Notes under the pieces: model-generated
What the model was told of the DNA's origin: nothing
Seen by the model: only the letters and a program-made list of their open reading frames with translations
The model's database searches: none
In this document: in pieces, positions 34,680-42,060 of the stretch
How the letters are laid out: each line of letters begins with the position of its first letter
How positions within the stretch are numbered: the stretch's first letter is position 1
Made by a program: the position numbers and the translations under genes
NCBI RefSeq assembly: GCF_017743995.1
Contig: NZ_JAGHRB010000019.1
Span: 1 to 60,899 of the forward strand
DNA from: Ruegeria sp. R13_0
GTDB taxonomy: Bacteria > Pseudomonadota > Alphaproteobacteria > Rhodobacterales > Rhodobacteraceae
Length of the DNA: 60,899 nucleotides
Direction of reading: 5' to 3'

Positions 34680-34835
34680 AAAATGACAACTGGGCAGGAA
34701 ATTGGCCGAACAACGGACGGATGACAGGCCGAGCGGACAAAATGACAAACACTCCCGAAGTTTCGGCTCAGGTAAGTGCGGGATTATTTGTCATTTCGGG
34801 CTTCGGTTTTGGGAATAACGGCCAATTTGTCATTT
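34680..34835. repeat. Four AAATGACAA elements, two direct and two inverted, before the recombinase gene
   Basis: AAAATGACAA occurs at 34680-34689 and 34739-34748. Its inverse TTGTCATTT occurs at 34788-34796 and 34827-34835. Both forward copies have ACTCCCG next to them, one before and one after. The block ends 23 bases before the recombinase start. Such an arrangement suits binding sites of a recombinase or of the tandem-HTH protein, and could double as the promoter operator. I saw no further copies of the full element elsewhere in the window. Confidence 0.55.
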
Positions 34836-34858
34836 AGCGGACAAGAAAAGAGGCCTTC

Positions 34859-36613
34859 ATGAGCTTTTTCAAACCTATCGCGCCGATGACCATGCAGGAC
34901 GTCCTGGAGTGGACCATCGCGCATAACAAAGATGACTACGTCAACCCGGTGAAGAAATGCGAGGAGCGGTATGATCACCGTGCCCTCAGCGACATCCCCG
35001 CCGATCTCGATGACTTCCACAAGCGCTTCCCGCTGAAGGGTTACAAGCCCGGCCTTGGCCGGACGGAAGAGGCCTACAAGGCCTGGCGGCGCAAGGTGCA
35101 GGCCGCAATAAAAGGGGCAAGTGGACAATTGGCTGAAGAGCAAGAGCGGCGGGCACGGCAGGATGCCTGGGCTGACCTGATCGATGCCCTGGAGCCACTG
35201 ACCGGGATGCCCGAGGAGGCGATGTACCCGCACCAAGTGCTAATCCCGATCCGGAAACTCGCCGACTTAGCCCGGCAGCACGGCAAGGAGCCCAGCCACG
35301 TGTCGCAGGAGTGGCTCACAACGCTCCGTTCTCAGGTCAGCGCTAATGAATGGGCGTCACTGCAGAACGCGCTGTGCCGCCTGAACCATTTCCGATACCT
35401 GTCTTCGGTCCAATCTCTGCTTCCGGCGGAGCCGTTTACCGAGCCGAAGGTCCTGCGAGACAATGTTTTGCCCGGCGTACCGGACCATATCTCTGAAGAA
35501 ATCAAGGAATGGGTGGAGACGTCAACACGAGGCGAATATGACCCGGTTGAGGAAAGATACGAGCAGGGGACCTCTGAGGCTGATATTGCGCAAAAGACAG
35601 CCGCACTGCGCAAGTTTGTCAGTACGCTTTCCGAGTGCATACCCATCAGTACGGACCAGCAGCTGCGCGACCTGCTCACTCCTGACAATGCAACACTCGT
35701 CGTCCGCAAATGGACGATCAACACGGATGGGCACGGCAAGATCACCGCGCGCACAGCACATGACTATCTTAAGGCCATTCGCGTCGTTATGGCACGCAAC
35801 GGATTGTCTCCTGACAAGCTGAAAGAGCATCTGAAAACGAACCGGTTTCTCAGAGAAGGAAAAGAGCAGGGGAAGAAAATGTCCACACGCGCGCGGACCT
35901 TCTGTGAGACCCTGCTGGGATCTCAGAAACGGACCCTGACCTTCCTTTCCCTGCACGTGCAGCTTCGCAATACGACCGAGAATCTCCTGGCAGAATACAC
36001 GGCATGTTGCCGGAATTTGCCCCAGCGCGAGATGGAAAAAGTGCGAGCCCTGGGCTCTGTCGCCGCAATCTGCGCGCTCGAGACCCGTGGCGCGCCCCTC
36101 CGCATCGACAACGCATTGAGCCTGCGCTTCCGTGGCAATGACATCACTTTCCACCTGCCGACCGCAATGACCGATCACGCGACGATCACGCTGTCGCCGG
36201 AGCACACCAAGAACGACAACGAGGTCTGGGCGCCAATCGAGCGCGGAAACCTGAATGGCCTCGAAGTGATCGAATGGTACATGGAGAAGATCCGGCCGCT
36301 GTACCCACACGCTGATGCAAGCGACTTCCTGTTCCCTGGGATCGAGGCGTCGAGGCATCTGCCATACGAGACCTTCCTCGGATGGTTCAAGCGCGAGACC
36401 CGCGACGCTGGTCTGCCGATGACGCCGCACAACTTCCGACACGGGTTGGCTTCGCTGCTGATCGAAGCCAATCCAGGCAGATGGGACCTGCTCGAGCGGC
36501 TGCTCGACGATACCGTCGGTACAGCCCGCAGGAACTACGGCTGGGTAAACAAACGCACACAGCGCTCCGAGGTGCAGAAATACGTACTCGATCTGACGAG
36601 GCTGAAGGCATGA
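34859..36613 (+). CDS. Tyrosine recombinase with complete catalytic set, long N-terminal region
   Basis: A 584-residue protein. The ATG at 34859 follows AAAAGAGG. The C-terminal part is a tyrosine recombinase domain: Arg I in GAPLRIDNALSL (R415), the beta-hairpin lysine in EHTKND (K451), HxxR in PHNFRHG (H524, R527) and the nucleophile in RRNYGWV (Y560). The N-terminal 320 residues are much longer than in phage integrases and contain several helical DNA-binding-like units. It overlaps the next gene by 4 bases (ATGA), so the two are coupled. It would break and rejoin DNA at specific sites. It resembles members of multi-recombinase elements more than tRNA-type phage integrases. Confidence 0.85.
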   Translation: MSFFKPIAPMTMQDVLEWTIAHNKDDYVNPVKKCEERYDHRALSDIPADLDDFHKRFPLKGYKPGLGRTEEAYKAWRRKVQAAIKGASGQLAEEQERRARQDAWADLIDALEPLTGMPEEAMYPHQVLIPIRKLADLARQHGKEPSHVSQEWLTTLRSQVSANEWASLQNALCRLNHFRYLSSVQSLLPAEPFTEPKVLRDNVLPGVPDHISEEIKEWVETSTRGEYDPVEERYEQGTSEADIAQKTAALRKFVSTLSECIPISTDQQLRDLLTPDNATLVVRKWTINTDGHGKITARTAHDYLKAIRVVMARNGLSPDKLKEHLKTNRFLREGKEQGKKMSTRARTFCETLLGSQKRTLTFLSLHVQLRNTTENLLAEYTACCRNLPQREMEKVRALGSVAAICALETRGAPLRIDNALSLRFRGNDITFHLPTAMTDHATITLSPEHTKNDNEVWAPIERGNLNGLEVIEWYMEKIRPLYPHADASDFLFPGIEASRHLPYETFLGWFKRETRDAGLPMTPHNFRHGLASLLIEANPGRWDLLERLLDDTVGTARRNYGWVNKRTQRSEVQKYVLDLTRLKA

Positions 36614-37998
36614 TAAAACCCGATCGCCGTACCGTTGATGAAATCCTGCAGCACCCGCGCTGGGATCCATTGATCGCAACGCTGAACACGGATTCCGTGA
36701 CCGCGCCGCAGATGCGAATCCTCGACAAATTCCTGGCCTTTATTGAAGACCGGCAGATCGCATCGATCTGGGAGCTGAATGTTTCCGAATGTCTGTCTTT
36801 CGATGCGGGCTACCAATCTGCCAACCGCCTGCGCGCCCTGAAGCGTGCGATGCAGGCGGTGTTCCCCGGCCAGCCGGCCATCCTGGTTCTGACTGACGCG
36901 ATCCGCGAGACGGAGGCCGCGAACCGAAAGCCAGGGGCTGCAAAGCCGCGAATGCGCGCGCTCAAGGTGTCCGTTCCGGCAGACGAGTTGCCGCGGCATT
37001 GGACAGACGCCCTGGCCGAATTGGAAGCCGGATTCGACCGGGGCGGCGTCATCGCGCCGTCGCCCGAGATGATCCCGACGTACCGGATGAAGCTGCGTCA
37101 GCTGGCGTATTCGGCCCGGAAGGCAGGCGTGATGGAAGGCTTTTCGACCGACGCAATTAAAGCTTACGCCCGAGACATGCGTGGGCGCGGCCTCGCCGCT
37201 GCGACACAGCTGGCCTCTTTCTCAGCCTTGAAAAAATCTGCCAGATATGTCGGCACCGATCCGGAGGTGCTGGAGCTGCTCTCCGAGCTGCTTCGCAAGG
37301 CGGAGGAGCGGGCGCGCAAGGCTCCGAAGAATAAATATGAAAAACTGCAGAAAACCGGCTACTCGCCGGTGGCGATCATCGACCGGGCGGATGACCTGCT
37401 GAAAGAAGCAACAACGTTGACCTGTCCGCAGTCGCAGCAAGCTGCCAGAAACACCGCGGCCGCTCTTGCGCTGTTTTCCGTGCTGCCGGTTCGGCTGGCG
37501 GATACGCGGCTCGTTTTGGGCGAGCACGTTTACTGGCGCGACGGGGTCTACGCGTTGCATGTGACGTTGTCGAAGAACGGCGGGACTTACGATGCGCAGA
37601 TCGATCCGCGTCTGAACTGCTTCATTGATGCCCTGATCCTGCGCGGCTGTGACGAGGCCTGGCTCGATCAGATGCGGGAAGATTGCCAGAAAACCAAACG
37701 GCCGCTGTTCATCCGCAATGACGGAGAAGCGGTCGGATACAATTATGTCTCCGATTGCTGGCGCCGGGTTTATGAAACCGGCGAACACATCGCGCGCACC
37801 ATTCTGCACACGTTTCTCGGAGTGGAGCGCGGTATTGCGGGAACCGACATGGCGATGGCGGCCTGCGGCCAGACATCGCCGGCCACCGCGGCGAAGAATC
37901 AGGCTGAGATGGTCGGAAAGGCCCGGCGCCTGCAAGGTCAGAAGTCCCTGGCGGGCCTCGTCGACGACACCCACATGAAGCTCTTCGAGTTCATCTAA
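36610..37998 (+). CDS. Second tyrosine recombinase-like protein, apparently catalytically dead
   Basis: A 462-residue protein translationally coupled to the active recombinase (ATG 36610 inside the preceding stop). It keeps an N-terminal SAM-like domain (MRILDKFLAFIED, about 35-47), an Arg I equivalent (LPVRLADTRL, R295) and a lysine (LSKNGG, K322). Box II reads ILHTFLG: the histidine is kept (H400) but the arginine is replaced by leucine. The last 65 residues contain no tyrosine at all, so the nucleophile is missing. It could be a structural partner that pairs with the active recombinase to give site or strand specificity. The frame is intact, which argues against simple decay. Confidence 0.8.
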   Translation: MIKPDRRTVDEILQHPRWDPLIATLNTDSVTAPQMRILDKFLAFIEDRQIASIWELNVSECLSFDAGYQSANRLRALKRAMQAVFPGQPAILVLTDAIRETEAANRKPGAAKPRMRALKVSVPADELPRHWTDALAELEAGFDRGGVIAPSPEMIPTYRMKLRQLAYSARKAGVMEGFSTDAIKAYARDMRGRGLAAATQLASFSALKKSARYVGTDPEVLELLSELLRKAEERARKAPKNKYEKLQKTGYSPVAIIDRADDLLKEATTLTCPQSQQAARNTAAALALFSVLPVRLADTRLVLGEHVYWRDGVYALHVTLSKNGGTYDAQIDPRLNCFIDALILRGCDEAWLDQMREDCQKTKRPLFIRNDGEAVGYNYVSDCWRRVYETGEHIARTILHTFLGVERGIAGTDMAMAACGQTSPATAAKNQAEMVGKARRLQGQKSLAGLVDDTHMKLFEFI

Positions 37999-38123
37999 GG
38001 CTGTGCAGGATGCCGGTTTCCATCCCTGCGCGCCGAGCGCGTTGATCGAGGCTCAAGGCGATGACGGAGGGGCAAACAGAGGCGTGACCGGTGAACCGTC
38101 AAGGATTGCAGAGTGCTTCCATC

Positions 38124-38171
38124 TTTCTGTCTGTCTTTCTGCTTCTTTGTGAGCAGTAAGACAGACAGAAA
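38124..38171. repeat. Large perfect inverted repeat after the recombinase pair
   Basis: TTTCTGTCTGTCTT (38124-38137) is exactly complementary to AAGACAGACAGAAA (38158-38171). Within the 20-base spacer, CTGC and GCAG pair after one T/T mismatch, extending the stem to about 18 pairs. It sits 125 bases after the second recombinase stop. No long T-run follows. It may be a terminator-like hairpin or a folded recombination site. Confidence 0.6.
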
Positions 38172-38282
38172 AGCTGGAGCTCAAAGAAGAAATGAACCGA
38201 AACCCCGCACGAGGTTAAAGGAGGATCCCCCGCTCGTGTGCTTGTCGTCCGCTGGGGGCGGCATAACAAAGGGAATATCCCC

Positions 38283-38657
38283 ATGACAACGTCCAAATCT
38301 CTGACACTCCTGCGCGAGTTCCTCGCCGCCCACGATCTGGATCTGCAGCACGGCGTGTTAATCCTCGGCGGATCCTCCGCGCTCATGCGGCTGCAGAGGC
38401 TGCGCGCCTCTGTCGCCACGGCAGACACATTCACAAGCGGTCACCGCCGGGGAATGATGTGGCTGAAGGGTCTGCTGGGCCTCGAACATGTCGCAGACAT
38501 CAACAGCGAAGAAAGCGGGTGCTTTGCCGATCTCTCGCCCGAAGATCCCGCCGTCCCGACTCTCTGCCTTCTGTACGAACGTCTCGACGAAACGCTGGCG
38601 AGGATCGATGCCGTAGGCGACCGTGATGTTGCGCAAGATCTCGATGCCGCGGCCTGA
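38283..38657 (+). CDS. Hypothetical protein of the recombinase module
   Basis: A 124-residue protein I do not recognise. The ATG at 38283 has AAAGGGA upstream; a GTG at 38238 with a strong but distant AAAGGAGG is a possible longer start. It appears helical and leucine-rich (LTLLREFLAAHDLDLQHG; LCLLYERLDETLARID) without signal peptide or membrane segment. It lies between the hairpin at 38124 and the next small gene, with an 11-base gap to that gene. The context suggests an accessory role in the recombinase element. Confidence 0.6.
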   Translation: MTTSKSLTLLREFLAAHDLDLQHGVLILGGSSALMRLQRLRASVATADTFTSGHRRGMMWLKGLLGLEHVADINSEESGCFADLSPEDPAVPTLCLLYERLDETLARIDAVGDRDVAQDLDAAA

Positions 38658-38668
38658 GGAGCAGACGA

Positions 38669-39082
38669 ATGAGCTATACATACATTCGTCGCGAGCAATC
38701 GCTCGAAGAACTCGCGGCCTGCGTCATATCCGACGCCGCCGCATTCGCGCACATCTGCGCCTGGCGTCTCCCGGCCCCCAAGGGGCCGGAGCGACGCGTG
38801 TTCCTTCACATGATCAACCGGCTGGAACGCGGCGACGTTCTCGACGCCCGCGATGACGACTGCATCGAAGCGGTGGGACAAGATCTCGTCGCCGCTGTCA
38901 ACGCACTGTTACCAGGATACGGGGATTTCGTGCTGCAGTCCAATGACTACGGCGAGCCACCCATTGATCCGGATCTGGCATGGTATCGCAGCCAGATATT
39001 GCTGTTCAGTCGGTTCCGATACTGTCGCAATCGGCTGAGAGCACGTCTGGCGGCGCGGTCACTGGTCGGATCCGCTGACTGA
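38669..39082 (+). CDS. Hypothetical protein of the recombinase module
   Basis: A 137-residue soluble protein without a family I can name. The ATG at 38669 has GAGGAG just upstream, inside the end of the previous gene. The sequence mixes acidic helices (QSLEELAACVISDAAAFAH) with a basic C-terminus (FRYCRNRLRARLAARSL) that could bind nucleic acid. It is the last gene of the set 34859-39082. Function unknown. Confidence 0.6.
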   Translation: MSYTYIRREQSLEELAACVISDAAAFAHICAWRLPAPKGPERRVFLHMINRLERGDVLDARDDDCIEAVGQDLVAAVNALLPGYGDFVLQSNDYGEPPIDPDLAWYRSQILLFSRFRYCRNRLRARLAARSLVGSAD

Positions 39083-39426
39083 GGCAGGGGTGGGGGCATG
39101 ATTATGTCCCTATCGCCCGTATCAGCCCAAAACAAACGATCAAGACGCTCAATTAGGCCCTTTGGCGCCAATACCAGTCCGTTCAAAGGCGCTTGAATAT
39201 TCCGCTGACAAAATTGGCCAGCGGCAAAAAGGTGCATCTTTAAATTCTAAGGTTGAAAAAATCTTCTTCCTTAAAAACGCAAGAAAACAATGTGTTGAGT
39301 GAAAAAGAATGCTGACGATCCCACTGGCAATCCACTGACGATCCGTCAGTCAAACCTGTTTCTCGGCAATCGCTGACGAACTGACTTCCCGGCTACGAAA
39401 ACTCAAACCCGTACCGGAACAGTCCT
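39083..39426. repeat. AT-richer gene-free stretch with repeated CTGACGA elements
   Basis: No gene is visible. CTGACGA occurs at 39312-39318, 39335-39341 and 39373-39379, two copies preceded by GGCAATC (39326, 39365), and a further CTGAC at 39381. The second copy is part of ACTGACG-ATC-CGTCAGT (39334-39350), a perfect inverted repeat. The array lies 40-115 bases upstream of the excisionase-like gene, so it is probably an operator or accessory binding region of that gene's product or the integrase. Confidence 0.55.
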
Positions 39427-39813
39427 ATGACCAATCAAACCAATCAAACCAAAATTTCGGTTTCCGAGGAAACGGCCAATGTCCTCGAAACGATGAAACC
39501 GAGGCTCAGGTCGTCGGCTGTCGCAAAGCTCTCTGGATTGTCGAAAAGGGCAATCACGCAGCATGCGGCAAACGACAACATTCCTGGTGCCGCCAAACAT
39601 GGCGGTGTCTGGACGTTTGATCACGACCTGGCCCTACTATGGATAAATGAGGGCAGCAAATGTCTAACAAAGAAGAAAAACCAAAAAACATCTTCAAGCC
39701 GAACAACAGCAAGTATTGGTGGCTCCGGGTCAAGATCCACGGCGTCACCCACCGAGAGTCGCTTCGCACAACTTCTCAAAGAGTCGCGGAGAAAAAAGCC
39801 AAAGGCCGCATAA
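39427..39813 (+). CDS. Excisionase-like HTH protein overlapping the integrase gene
   Basis: A 128-residue frame. Residues about 33-75 (SSAVAKLSGLSKRAITQHA, then GGVWTFDHDLALLWI) have the form of a small MerR/Xis-like HTH that ends in the usual WTFD wing. The last 50 residues are low complexity (KKKNQKTSSSRTTASIGGSG) and are read from the same DNA as the start of the integrase in another frame (154-base overlap). Either the tail is real and the genes overlap strongly, or the tail is a by-product. The position before int fits a directionality factor. Confidence 0.65.
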   Translation: MTNQTNQTKISVSEETANVLETMKPRLRSSAVAKLSGLSKRAITQHAANDNIPGAAKHGGVWTFDHDLALLWINEGSKCLTKKKNQKTSSSRTTASIGGSGSRSTASPTESRFAQLLKESRRKKPKAA

Positions 39814-40757
39814 AGGAGCTGAGAGGGCTGGATGAGGCTGGTGAGTTGGATTGGAGCTTTGGTGCGGGCCTTGCCAAATTCTATGACGTATTGGGTTTGG
39901 AAAGCAGCTCGTGGGGTGCTGAGACGCGTAAACGCTATCGGTGCAGTCTGCGCCAGATCCTGGGCGTTATCGACGGGTACTGCGAGGACATTGGTTGTAA
40001 CATCGAAGATTTGATGTCAGCCGAAATTACGACAGCCGTTGTGTCGGAATTCGTATCACGTAGGCGTGCAAAAGGGGTGACGGTGTCCACCATCAATCGG
40101 GATCTGACGGCATTCACAAATCTCATGAAGTCGATCAAAAATGACGGATGGATCGACGTGAATCCCGTCCAGCTTTATGAGAAGCAGGGGATGAAGGAAG
40201 TTTTGCCAGATATCGTGCTGCCAACTGAGCAAGGCATCCAGAAGCTGTCTGCGCGAGCTCCCGGCACTCTGCATTTTTTTCCAAACTTCCTCGATGCCAC
40301 CGGCGGACGCGTGACTGAGATGGCGATGCTACAATGGCCAGACATCTCTGGCATGGAAACTCCGATAGAAGGCAATGTGCAGGCAGTCCTGAGAAATACA
40401 AAAGGAGGAAAGGTCCGCACTATCGACCTGCGTCAGGAGGCCATCGACATTCTGATGAAAATTCCACGCTCAAATGCATCTCCTTATGTGTTCTGGAATT
40501 CGACCGACCACGGTTTCTACAAAGATCCTTCGAACCTGTTCTGGGAGTATGGTCAGGAGACCGGATTTGGGGCGCGTCTTCACGATCTTCGGCACAAGTT
40601 CGCAATCGAACGCCTCAAGGAAGGGTGGTCGATCTACAAAGTCCAGAAGTACATTGGCCATGGTTCTCTGCTGACAACAGAGCGCTACTACCTGAGGTAT
40701 CTGACGCAGGAAGAAATCTCCCGGGCTCAGGCCGATGGTGACAACGGCTTTCGCTGA
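39660..40757 (+). CDS. int: Phage-type tyrosine integrase next to tRNA-Ser
   Basis: A 365-residue integrase. The ATG at 39660 has GAGGGCAG upstream. An N-terminal arm-type DNA-binding segment is visible as SKYWWLRVKIHGVTHRESL, a SAM-like core domain at about 100-165, and the catalytic residues in GGRVTEMAML, NTKGGKVRT, LHDLRHKFA (H308, R311) and IGHGSLLTTERYY (H334, Y343). It is followed by a strong terminator and then, about 250 bases on, by the 3' end of a tRNA-Ser gene pointing at it. That is the normal layout of an island integrated into a tRNA gene. Confidence 0.92.
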   Translation: MSNKEEKPKNIFKPNNSKYWWLRVKIHGVTHRESLRTTSQRVAEKKAKGRIKELRGLDEAGELDWSFGAGLAKFYDVLGLESSSWGAETRKRYRCSLRQILGVIDGYCEDIGCNIEDLMSAEITTAVVSEFVSRRRAKGVTVSTINRDLTAFTNLMKSIKNDGWIDVNPVQLYEKQGMKEVLPDIVLPTEQGIQKLSARAPGTLHFFPNFLDATGGRVTEMAMLQWPDISGMETPIEGNVQAVLRNTKGGKVRTIDLRQEAIDILMKIPRSNASPYVFWNSTDHGFYKDPSNLFWEYGQETGFGARLHDLRHKFAIERLKEGWSIYKVQKYIGHGSLLTTERYYLRYLTQEEISRAQADGDNGFR

Positions 40758-40780
40758 AGCTCCTCAACAAAGCAAAATTC

Positions 40781-40814
40781 AAAGGGGATCCTGCAGACGC
40801 AGGATCCCCTTTTT
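40781..40814 (+). terminator. Rho-independent terminator of int
   Basis: AAAGGGGATCCTGC (40781-40794) and GCAGGATCCCCTTT (40799-40812) form a perfect 14-base-pair stem with loop AGAC, followed by TT. It lies 24 bases after the integrase stop. The symmetry would also allow it to end transcription on the other strand. Confidence 0.9.
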
Positions 40815-40842
40815 CGTTTGCCTATATGGGTGTGAAGAAGTG

Positions 40843-40928
40843 CCAAAGGTGACATAGCTGTCGTCCGAGGGGGGGCATAGTCGGCAGTGTCGGAAGGCCC
40901 AAAAGGGGTCATAGTATGACACCTTTGG
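40843..40928. repeat. Inverted-repeat array between int and tRNA-Ser
   Basis: CCAAAGGTGACATA (40843-40856) and TATGACACCTTTGG (40915-40928) are inverted copies matching at 13 of 14 positions. The right copy overlaps a perfect palindrome, GTCATA-G-TATGAC (40908-40920), and two CATAG units lie between. The place, between the integrase gene and the presumed attachment site at the tRNA 3' end, suggests integrase or excisionase binding sites. Confidence 0.5.
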
Positions 40929-41004
40929 TCGAAAACACCGACAAAAACAGAAAGCACACTACGCCCCGCAATGCGTGAATTATCTTTTAATTTCAGGGTA
41001 ATAG

Positions 41005-41094
41005 TGGCGGAGAGACAGGGATTCGAACCCTGGGTGGGCTTGCACCCACAACGGTTTTCGAGACCGCCCCGTTCGACCACTCCGGCACCTCTCC
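41005..41094 (-). tRNA. tRNA-Ser (anticodon CGA)
   Basis: Read on the minus strand, a 90-base cloverleaf starts GGAGAGGTGCCGGAGTGG and ends in the T-arm GGGTTCGAATCCC, acceptor CTCTCC, discriminator G and encoded CCA (41005-41007). The anticodon loop TCTCGAAA gives CGA, reading UCG serine codons. A long variable arm (TGTGGGTGCAAGCCCAC) is as expected for tRNA-Ser. The 3' end faces the integrase, so it is the likely attachment site of the island. I saw no second copy of the tRNA 3' end in the window. Confidence 0.95.
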
Positions 41095-41217
41095 GCGGGG
41101 GTCTGTGAGGGGGGGATTTAGTGAGGAACGCGCAGGGGTGCAAGCAGAAAATTCCCAGAAATCACATTCCTTGGATTTTCCATTGCCTGCCGCAACAAAA
41201 CACCTAGGCTGATAGTC

Positions 41218-42060
41218 ATGAAAAATCGAGTTGAGCGTTCTGTTTTCCCATTGCTCGCGCTGCTTGTCGCGCTTGTTTTGGTCCCTGTTTCTTCGGCTGC
41301 GGCCAATCGCGACCGGATCGAAGCCTTCCTCAATACCACCGGGTTTGATGTGGCGCTGGAGAGTATCGCGCTGGCGTCAGGCTCCGCCCCTGAAATGCTG
41401 GGCATCGATCCCGATGGATTCGGATCAGACTGGACCCGCCTCACCGAAGAGGTATTCGATACCCAGCTTATGCATGAAACGGCGGTCTCGATTCTCGAAG
41501 AGACGCTGAGCGATGAGGCGCTGGCCCATGCGGTGGAGTTCTATGCCTCGGATCTGGGGCAAAGGCTGGTTGAGGTCGAAAACGCGGCGCATCTGAATGA
41601 CGATGAAGAGGCCAAACAGCAGGAGGGGCAGGAAATCGTGGCTGGCCTCGTGCAGGATGGCTCGCCCCGGGTGGAACAGCTCAAGCGGATGAACAATGCG
41701 ATTGATGCCAGCGGGACGTCGTTGCGTGCCCTGCAGGAGATCCAATTGCGGTTTCTTCTGGCGGCCAGCGCGTCTGGCGTGATTGATCTGCAATTGGACG
41801 CGGATGAACTGCGGTTGATGCTTCGGCAGAACGAGGCCGGGATGCGCCAAGCCTTGCAGCTCTCGGCGCTAGCCGGGGCGGCCTATACCTATCAGGATTT
41901 CTCGGACGAAGAGGTCGAGGCCTATGCCGAAGCGCTTGAACAGCCATTGATGCAAGAGGTCTACGAGCTTTTGAACGCGATCCAATATGAAATCATGGCC
42001 ATGCGGTTTGAGGTTCTGGCTGTCCGCATGGCTGACCTTCATCCGGCTCAGGATATCTGA
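41218..42060 (+). CDS. DUF2059-type secreted protein
   Basis: A 280-residue protein with an N-terminal signal peptide (hydrophobic stretch FPLLALLVALVLVPVSSAAA). The helical body contains the DUF2059 pattern AVEFYASDLGQRLVEVENAA (about 102-121). It is predicted to be periplasmic. The function of the family is not established. Its stop overlaps the start of a second, related gene by one base, so the pair is coexpressed. It is the first core gene after the tRNA. Confidence 0.8.
   Translation: MKNRVERSVFPLLALLVALVLVPVSSAAANRDRIEAFLNTTGFDVALESIALASGSAPEMLGIDPDGFGSDWTRLTEEVFDTQLMHETAVSILEETLSDEALAHAVEFYASDLGQRLVEVENAAHLNDDEEAKQQEGQEIVAGLVQDGSPRVEQLKRMNNAIDASGTSLRALQEIQLRFLLAASASGVIDLQLDADELRLMLRQNEAGMRQALQLSALAGAAYTYQDFSDEEVEAYAEALEQPLMQEVYELLNAIQYEIMAMRFEVLAVRMADLHPAQDI

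Noticed and set aside
34680..34835. CRISPR array
   Set aside because: The elements are only 9-10 bases long, mixed in orientation and unevenly spaced.
38099..38434. Minus-strand 111-residue frame over the hairpin and start of the 38283 gene
   Set aside because: Antisense shadow with no family features; the plus-strand gene has a better start and composition.
40843..40928. Inverted repeats considered as a second terminator or small RNA
   Set aside because: The arms are 58 bases apart, there is no T-run, and a strong terminator already lies at 40781.
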